A model generated the notes under the pieces. That model was not told where the DNA came from and did no database searches. It saw nothing but the letters and a program-made list of their open reading frames with translations. 10,608 nt of DNA from Deltaproteobacteria bacterium (GTDB lineage Bacteria > Desulfobacterota > Desulfovibrionia > Desulfovibrionales > Desulfovibrionaceae), in contig JAITGZ010000029.1 in NCBI GenBank assembly GCA_031280335.1, positions 1 to 10,608 of the forward strand. The letters run 5' to 3'. A program made the translations under genes and the position numbers. Numbering within the stretch: position 1 is the first letter of the stretch; every line of letters starts with the position of its first letter. This document shows positions 5,395 through 10,608 of this stretch, piece after piece.

Positions 5395-8300
5395 TCGCCG
5401 GCTTAATCCGAACCTGCCTGAACAACCGCTTTGTTGTGCTTCTCGGCGCGGCCCTGCTTTCTTTGTGGGGCATATGGGCTGTATGGAACATGCCCTTGGA
5501 CGCCCTGCCCGATCTTTCCGACACCCAGGTGATAATCCGTACCTCTTACCCCGGCAAGGCGCCGCAGTTGGTGGAAAACCAAATCACCTACCCCCTGACC
5601 ACGGCCATGCTCTCCGTGCCTGGAGCCAAAAGCGTACGGGGATTTTCCGCCTTTGGCGATTCTTACGTTTATATTATCTTTGAAGACGGCACAGACCTGT
5701 ACTGGGCGCGCAGCCGGGTGCTGGAATACCTGAACCAGGCCCAAAGCAGGCTACCCGCCGGGGTCAGCCCTTCTTTAGGGCCGGACGCCACCGGCATAGG
5801 CTGGATTTTTGAATACGCCCTGACGGACCGCAGCGGCGGGCACGATCTGGCCGACCTGCGCGCCTTGCAGGATTGGCTGCTGAAATTTGAGCTTTCCTCC
5901 GTGCCGGACGTGGCCGAAATCGCCTCTGTGGGCGGAGTAATCAAACAGTACCAAATTGTGGTTGATCCGGTCAAAATCGCCCAGTACGGCATCCCGCTTA
6001 TGGAGATCATCGCGGCCGTAAACGCCTCCAACCAAGAGGGCGGCGGCTCGGTCATAGAACAGGCCGAGGCTGAATACATGGTGCGCGCCGGCGGCTACCT
6101 GCAGGGGCTGGAAGACTTCAAGCGCATCATCCTTAAAACTTCGCCCGGCGGCACCCCGATTTACCTGGAGGATGTGGCCCAGATCCGTCTGGGACCTGAA
6201 ATGCGGCGCGGACTGGTGGAACTGAATGGTGAGGGCGAGGTGGCCGGAGGCATTGTACTCATGCGCTCGGGCAAAAACGCCCGTGAAGTGATCCGGGCGG
6301 TCAAGGACAAGCTGGAAAGCCTTAAGCCCAGCCTGCCGCCGGGGGTGGAGATTGTTACCGTCTATGACCGCAGCGATCTGATTGGCCGGGCGGTGAGCCA
6401 TCTTTACTCCAACCTGCTGGAAGAATTTTTTGTCGTGGCCGTGGTCTGCTCCCTCTTTCTCCTGCATCTGCGCTCCGCCCTGGTGGCCATTATCTCTCTG
6501 CCCCTGGCCCTGTTTATCTCTTTTATCATCATGTACTATCAGGGGATAAACGCCAATATCATGTCTCTGGGCGGCATTGCCATAGCCATAGGGGCCATGG
6601 TGGATGCCTCTGTAGTCATGGTGGAGAACACCCACCGCAAGATGGAGCGGTGGGAGACCCGATTTCCTGGGAAAAAACCCACACCGGAGCAGCGCCTGAA
6701 GCTGGCGGGCGAGGCCGCCCGTGAGGTAGGCCCAGGCCTGTTCACCAGCCTTGTCATCATCACCCTCTCCTTTATCCCGGTTTTTGCCCTGCAGGGGCAG
6801 GAAGGGCGCATGTTCAAACCCCTGGCCCTGACCAAGTTCTATGCCATGGGCGGGGCGGCCATACTCTCTGTCATGATTATACCCGTGCTTACCTACCTAT
6901 GGGTGCGCGGCAGCATACCGCCGGAAAACAAAAACAAGCTTACCCGCCTGCTCATACGCCTTTACCACCCGGCCATCAATGTCGTGCTGCGTCACCCCAA
7001 AAAAACCCTGGGCCTGGCCCTGTTTTTGCTGCTCTCCTCCCTCTGGCCCCTTTCCCGCCTGGGCGGAGAATTTTTGCCCCGCATGGACGAGGGCGACCTG
7101 CTCTACATGCCTTCTTCGCTGCCCGGCGTCTCTGTGGGCGAGGTGGGCAGAATCTTGCAGATTACCGATAAGCTGATCAAAACCGTGCCGGAGGTGGATC
7201 AGGTCTTTGGCAAGGCGGGCCGGGCTGAAACCTCCACCGATCCCGCCCCGGTGGAAATGCTTGAAACCACCATACGTCTGAAGCCGCCCCAAGAATGGCG
7301 GGAGGGCATGACCATGGACAAAATCATCGCCGAACTGGACGAACGGGTACGCCTGCCCGGCCTCGCCAATTTGTGGGTTCCGCCCATACGCTCCCGTATT
7401 GACATGGTTTCCACCGGGGTAAAAAGCCCCATCGGCGTCAAGGTCTCCGGCGCTGATATGGCCGCCATAGACAGGACAGCAGTGGATATCCAGAATGCTG
7501 CCCGCAAAGTCCCCGGCGTATCTTCAGCTCTGGCCGAAAGCCTGACCGGCGGGCGCTATGTGGACGTGCGCATCCGGCGCGAAGACGCCGCCCGTTACGG
7601 CATGAAGGTGGAGGATGTGCAGATGATCATCTCCTCCGCCATAGGCGGGGAGATGATCGGCGAAACAGTGGAGGGGCTGGCCCGCTTCCCCATAAACCTG
7701 CGTTACCCCCAGCATTACCGGGACAGCCTGGAAGCCCTGCGCGGCCTGCCGGTACTCACTGCCGGCGGACAGAGCATCACCCTGGAAAACCTGGCCGATA
7801 TCCGCATGACTGCCGGCCCCACCATGCTCAAAAGCGAAAACGGACGTCTCGCGGCCTGGGTCTATATTGACGCGCGGGAACGCGACGCTGTTTCCATAGT
7901 GCGCGATCTGGGCGCGGCCATAAGAAGCGATGTACGCCTGCCCTCCGGCATCAGCGTTGCCTTTACCGGCCAATACGAGATGCTGGAGCGGGCTTACGCC
8001 CGCCTGAAGCTCATGGTTCCGGCCACGCTCATGATCATCTTTATTCTGCTCTTTCTGGAGTTCAAAAACGTCAAAGAAGCCCTGCTGATCATGGGCTGCC
8101 TGCCCTTTGCCCTTATCGGCGGCGTCTGGTTCATGTACCTGCAAGGTTATGCCCTTTCCGTGGCGTCGGGGGTCGGGTTTATCGCCTTGGCCGGCTTGGC
8201 CGCCGAATTTGGGGTGATCATGCTGATCTACATCAGGCAGGCCATACGCGAACGCCCGGCCCTGGCCCTGCCTGGAGCCGACCCCAAGGAACTGGACCAG

Positions 8301-8528
8301 GCCATCCACGAAGGCGCGGTGCTGCGCGTGCGACCCAAGGCCATGACCGTGATCACCACCTGCGCCGGGCTTATGCCCATATTCTGGAAAACAGGCACAG
8401 GTTCGGAAATTATGACCCGCATCGCCGCCCCCATGCTCGGCGGCATGCTCAGCGCCGCCGCGCTCTCCATGTTCATTCTGCCTGCGGCCTACAAGCTGCT
8501 CATGCGTGCGAGGATGATGAAAAAATGA
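5391..8528 (+). CDS. cusA: Copper/silver RND efflux pump CusA (heavy-metal efflux family)
   Basis: CusA is the inner-membrane, proton-driven pump of the CusCBA complex. The protein is 1045 residues (E. coli 1047), with the RND plan of two repeats: TM1 at about 13-32, a large periplasmic domain, TM2-6 at about 338-500, TM7 near 530, a second periplasmic domain, and TM8-12 at the C-terminus. The three-methionine site is intact at M573 (LLYMPS), M623 (PVEMLETT) and M672 (RIDMVSTG), with the same residue numbers as E. coli. D617, E625, R669 and K678 around the cleft are also present. The proton-relay Asp is D405 in GAMVDASVVMVEN. Relay methionines M271, M391, M403, M410, M486 and M755 are kept, and M1008 aligns with E. 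coli M1009, but position 501 is Thr where I recall Met in E. coli. The start overlaps the cusB stop by four bases, implying translational coupling. Confidence 0.97.
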   Translation: MIAGLIRTCLNNRFVVLLGAALLSLWGIWAVWNMPLDALPDLSDTQVIIRTSYPGKAPQLVENQITYPLTTAMLSVPGAKSVRGFSAFGDSYVYIIFEDGTDLYWARSRVLEYLNQAQSRLPAGVSPSLGPDATGIGWIFEYALTDRSGGHDLADLRALQDWLLKFELSSVPDVAEIASVGGVIKQYQIVVDPVKIAQYGIPLMEIIAAVNASNQEGGGSVIEQAEAEYMVRAGGYLQGLEDFKRIILKTSPGGTPIYLEDVAQIRLGPEMRRGLVELNGEGEVAGGIVLMRSGKNAREVIRAVKDKLESLKPSLPPGVEIVTVYDRSDLIGRAVSHLYSNLLEEFFVVAVVCSLFLLHLRSALVAIISLPLALFISFIIMYYQGINANIMSLGGIAIAIGAMVDASVVMVENTHRKMERWETRFPGKKPTPEQRLKLAGEAAREVGPGLFTSLVIITLSFIPVFALQGQEGRMFKPLALTKFYAMGGAAILSVMIIPVLTYLWVRGSIPPENKNKLTRLLIRLYHPAINVVLRHPKKTLGLALFLLLSSLWPLSRLGGEFLPRMDEGDLLYMPSSLPGVSVGEVGRILQITDKLIKTVPEVDQVFGKAGRAETSTDPAPVEMLETTIRLKPPQEWREGMTMDKIIAELDERVRLPGLANLWVPPIRSRIDMVSTGVKSPIGVKVSGADMAAIDRTAVDIQNAARKVPGVSSALAESLTGGRYVDVRIRREDAARYGMKVEDVQMIISSAIGGEMIGETVEGLARFPINLRYPQHYRDSLEALRGLPVLTAGGQSITLENLADIRMTAGPTMLKSENGRLAAWVYIDARERDAVSIVRDLGAAIRSDVRLPSGISVAFTGQYEMLERAYARLKLMVPATLMIIFILLFLEFKNVKEALLIMGCLPFALIGGVWFMYLQGYALSVASGVGFIALAGLAAEFGVIMLIYIRQAIRERPALALPGADPKELDQAIHEGAVLRVRPKAMTVITTCAGLMPIFWKTGTGSEIMTRIAAPMLGGMLSAAALSMFILPAAYKLLMRARMMKK

Positions 8529-8600
8529 GTTGGATGGGGCATTGCCCCCCAAGCACTATCTCCGGCTTGCAGCGGCCCACGCTTTGTCATAAAAGGCCGG

Positions 8601-8606
8601 AGGAGG
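8601..8606 (+). promoter_or_regulatory. Shine-Dalgarno fixing the start of the C-GCAxxG-C-C gene
   Basis: AGGAGG lies 8 bases before the ATG at 8615. The longer in-frame start at 8525 overlaps the cusA stop (ATGA) but has only GAGG (8510-8513) at 11 bases, and it would add 30 residues unlike the family. The gap also holds a small hairpin, GGGGC-ATT-GCCCC (8536-8548). Confidence 0.65.
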
Positions 8607-8614
8607 TTCTGCTC

Positions 8615-9085
8615 ATGTTGGATGACACACGCTTGCAAGCGCTGGAACTGGCCGCCCAGGGATATTCCTGCGCCCAGATCGTTATGGAAATGGGTTTGAG
8701 GCTGATGGGTCGTCAAAACCCCGATCTGACCAGGGCCATGAGCGCGCTGTCCATGGGCGCGCGCTACGGGGCTATTTGCGGCGCGCTCACCGGCGGCCTG
8801 TGCCTCATCGCTATGCACACTGCCAAAGGCTTTGAGCGCGAAAGGGCGCTGCCCATGAGTACCACCCTGATGGGATCGCTGACCAAATGGTTTATCGTGG
8901 ACGAGTTGGGCGGAAAAATTGAGCCTAACTGCGCGGAGATATTTGAATCCAGAGGAGACATGTTCGATTTATCCTCCGGCCCGGCCGCAAGCTGCGCCGA
9001 TCTGGTGGCCCGTACCTGGGATAAAGCCGTTTCCATTCTCAGGGAAAATGATCTTGATCCTGTTCTCGGACGCAAGCAAGTGTAA
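8615..9085 (+). CDS. C-GCAxxG-C-C family protein (possibly DVU_1555-like)
   Basis: This is a 156-residue, probably cytoplasmic protein of a redox-associated cysteine family whose biochemical role is not established. The features I see are an N-terminal helix with AAQGYSCAQI (C19), a central GAICGALTGGLC block (C55, C63) giving the family's CGAxxG signature, then NCAEIF (C106) and SCADLVARTWDKA (C127) toward the C-terminus. No signal peptide or membrane segment is apparent, apart from the hydrophobic signature helix. The phrase GRQNPDLTRAM and the overall length recall the Desulfovibrio DVU_1555 subgroup, but I cannot verify this. The gene lies 86 bases after cusA on the same strand with its own strong Shine-Dalgarno and no visible promoter, so co-transcription with the cus genes is likely. 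Whether its cysteines bind copper or take part in redox chemistry is open. Its alternative start overlaps the cusA stop. Confidence 0.8.
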   Translation: MLDDTRLQALELAAQGYSCAQIVMEMGLRLMGRQNPDLTRAMSALSMGARYGAICGALTGGLCLIAMHTAKGFERERALPMSTTLMGSLTKWFIVDELGGKIEPNCAEIFESRGDMFDLSSGPAASCADLVARTWDKAVSILRENDLDPVLGRKQV

Positions 9086-9325
9086 CAGCCCCGCCCAAGA
9101 CCGAAACAACCGTATTTAAAAATGAGGTTGCCCGAAAAACATCAAGATGGTCCGCAGTGAATCATCCTCCAAAATGGGAACCGACTGCCTGTATGACTGA
9201 TTAAACAACGAATAGAGCATCCGACTGTTGCCGGATGAAGCAATGGTTTAGAATACTATAACCCCAATAGTGTATGCAATCTCAAAATTTAAACATTTCA
9301 ACTTGGGCGCGGCGTAAGCCAGGCG
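9086..9325. other. Convergent intergenic spacer, little recognisable
   Basis: This 240-base stretch lies between convergent stops. It contains a 6-bp inverted repeat, CATCCG/CGGATG (9218-9237, 8-base loop), a repeated CCGACTG (9181-9187 and 9221-9227), and an 11-base match to the AGAGCATTT motif, CATTTCAACTT (9294-9304). I find no strong terminator with a T-run on either strand and no convincing gene. It is more AT-rich than its surroundings. Confidence 0.5.
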
Positions 9326-10201
9326 TCATGGAGCGGGCGTTGCGGCCGGGCTCTCCTGGGCAGCGGCATCCGGGGACGCTGATGCCGCATTTCCTGCGGC
9401 GGCATTTTCTTTGGCCGCTTTCAGGGCCAGCACCACAGCGTTTCTTTTGTCTCCAGGAATAATATTTTTAGAGATCATCCACATGAGAAAACGCACGGAT
9501 TCATCCATAGCGGGGTTGATCTGCAGGCCTTTGAGCAACAGATCAACGGTCTGTTCCGGGTCGTTGTTTTCCAATGCGGCTCTGGCGCTGTTATAATACA
9601 AATTTTCATCCTGATCCGAAATCTCCAGCGCCTTTTTGTAGTATTCCATAGATTCCTTGAACATTTTGTTTTTACGTAACTGAATGCCGAATTCGTTGAA
9701 AAGATGCTTGTGTTCCTGCTCAAAGGCCGCATCCAGCTTGATCAGGCGATCAAACATATTATGCGCCTTATCCACCTCATTACGCTCCAAATAAGTCAGA
9801 CCCAGGCCGAAGTTAGCGCGTACATTTTCTTCATCCACTTTAAGGACGTTATTAAACTCCATTTCCGCGCTGTAATACTCCTTGTTGCCGCGATACCGCT
9901 CCGCTCTGGCGATGGTCTTGTTCATTTCGCGTATCTTGGGGAAAACATTGGAAACATATAATTCCGGCTCCGGAGAAAACTCCGTCAAAAATTGCTCTTT
10001 ATCAAGACAGCGTTTAGGGCCGGAGGGGATATAATTGGCATTCAGGGGCTGCACTTCCACTTTGCCCGCGTCTTCACCGCTTTCCAGTTCCAGGCAGTAC
10101 CAGAACATTTTATGGATGCTTTTGCGGGAAGTGGTGCCTGTGCCCACTTTACGCACTTCCTGCGTGGAGAATACACCGCTGATCGTGTTGACTGCTTCCA
10201 T
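9326..10201 (-). CDS. Tetratricopeptide repeat (TPR) protein, function unknown
   Basis: The protein has 291 residues and no signal peptide, so it is probably cytoplasmic. Residues 1-95 form a domain I do not recognise, starting MEAVNTISGVFSTQEVRKVG and containing KMFWYCLELE. About four TPR-like helix pairs then follow: roughly 97-126 (YYSAEMEFNNVLKVDEE), 127-160 (ANFGLGLTYLERNEVDKA), 164-197 (NEFGIQLRKNKMFKESMEYYKKALEI) and 200-231 (NLYYNSARAALENNDPEQTV). The tail from about 262 is Ala/Pro/Ser-rich and probably disordered. TPR stacks normally bind other proteins, but the partner cannot be read from the sequence. GGAG (minus strand of 10209-10212) lies 7 bases before the ATG. It sits 74 bases after pyrF on the same strand and may share its transcript. 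Codon use, with more AT-ending codons than the cus genes, suggests a lower-GC gene or weaker bias. Confidence 0.85.
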   Translation of the reverse strand: MEAVNTISGVFSTQEVRKVGTGTTSRKSIHKMFWYCLELESGEDAGKVEVQPLNANYIPSGPKRCLDKEQFLTEFSPEPELYVSNVFPKIREMNKTIARAERYRGNKEYYSAEMEFNNVLKVDEENVRANFGLGLTYLERNEVDKAHNMFDRLIKLDAAFEQEHKHLFNEFGIQLRKNKMFKESMEYYKKALEISDQDENLYYNSARAALENNDPEQTVDLLLKGLQINPAMDESVRFLMWMISKNIIPGDKRNAVVLALKAAKENAAAGNAASASPDAAAQESPAATPAP

Positions 10202-10275
10202 TTGAAAACTCCGGAAAGTTGCCCCGTATGAGGCGATCTAAGGCCAGGAATGTCCGTTCTGCAACCATCCTGTTC

Positions 10276-10608
10276 CTACTTATATGAGTCAATGATCTCC
10301 CTGGCCGCCAGAGCGGGAACATCCGCACGCAACACCGGCCGGCCCACGACCAGAAAATCCGCCCCGGCCCGTGCCGCTTCCTGCGGCGTGAAGACCCGCC
10401 TCTGGTCGTCATGGAGCGCAAATTTGTCCTCAAAGGCTCCCGGACGTATGCCGGGACACAAACATAAAATTCTATTTCGGGTGGCTTGCTTAACATCCGC
10501 CGCCTCTCTCCCGGAGCAAACCACCCCATCCAGACCCCAGTCCATGGCCTTGCACGCATACTCCGCAGCCAAAGTGCGCACGTCCGTGGGTAATTCTTCA
10601 GGGGCAAC
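10276..10608 (-). CDS. pyrF: Orotidine 5'-phosphate decarboxylase, C-terminal part (cut by window edge)
   Basis: PyrF decarboxylates OMP to UMP, the last step of de novo pyrimidine synthesis. The visible 110 residues are the C-terminal half of a protein usually near 230 residues; the frame stays open to the window edge, so the start lies outside. Family landmarks in order are DGVVCSGREA (28-37), CPGIRPG (51-57, the usual form being TPGIRP), DDQRRVFTP (67-75) and ADFLVVGRPV (83-92). The GIRP, DQ(K/R)R and VGRP segments form the phosphate-binding part of the active site, and the conserved Gln/Arg are present. The catalytic Lys-Asp cluster would be in the missing half. It reads TAG at 10276-10278 and is followed by the TPR gene. 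Confidence 0.93.
   Translation of the reverse strand, partial: VAPEELPTDVRTLAAEYACKAMDWGLDGVVCSGREAADVKQATRNRILCLCPGIRPGAFEDKFALHDDQRRVFTPQEAARAGADFLVVGRPVLRADVPALAAREIIDSYK

Noticed and set aside
7524..8552. 342-codon minus-strand open frame opposite cusA
   Set aside because: It is antisense to the well-conserved CusA C-terminal half and its composition (His/Gly/Gln-rich) is that of a shadow frame.
10149..10607. 152-codon minus-strand frame overlapping pyrF
   Set aside because: It is out of frame with the clear PyrF motifs and is Arg/Trp-rich, so it is a shadow.

Overview
This window most likely comes from a Desulfovibrionaceae-type (Desulfovibrio-like) anaerobic deltaproteobacterium. This is an inference from the GC-rich coding style, a C-GCAxxG-C-C family protein of the kind found in Desulfovibrio, a TPR gene next to pyrF, and an intergenic hairpin repeat of a kind I associate with Desulfovibrio genomes. 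No rRNA, tRNA or other decisive marker is present.

Layout. Positions 1-93 (+) hold the possible 3' end of an upstream gene. Positions 172-1170 (+) encode an Ntn-hydrolase of the isoaspartyl peptidase/type 2 asparaginase family. An AT-rich spacer with a clear inverted repeat follows. The centre of the window (1287-9085, +) is a copper/silver efflux locus. It runs: a small exported Cys/His-containing protein of unknown function, a ~300 bp intergenic stretch packed with hairpins and repeats, then cusC, cusF, cusB and cusA in the same C-F-B-A order as E. coli, and finally a C-GCAxxG-C-C family gene. After a 240 bp convergent spacer, the minus strand carries a TPR protein (9326-10201) and the 3' end of pyrF (10276-10608).

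How the genes work together. CusF (periplasmic metallochaperone) hands Cu(I)/Ag(I) to the CusB adaptor and the CusA RND pump, which exports it through the CusC outer-membrane channel. The metal ligands are visible: H68/W76/M79/M81 in CusF, M55/M70/M72 in CusB, and M573/M623/M672 with D405 in CusA. Residue numbers in CusA match those of the E. coli protein exactly through these sites. No CusRS, CueR or CsoR regulator lies in the window.

The most interesting non-coding signal is a repeat family with two copies in opposite orientation, one upstream of cusC and one between cusF and cusB. Both copies fold into the same hairpins. Two base pairs in the G6/C6 stem differ between the copies by compensatory changes, which points to selection on structure or to an element whose mobility depends on it. 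I see no CRISPR array, transposase, phage gene or clearly novel multi-gene system here.
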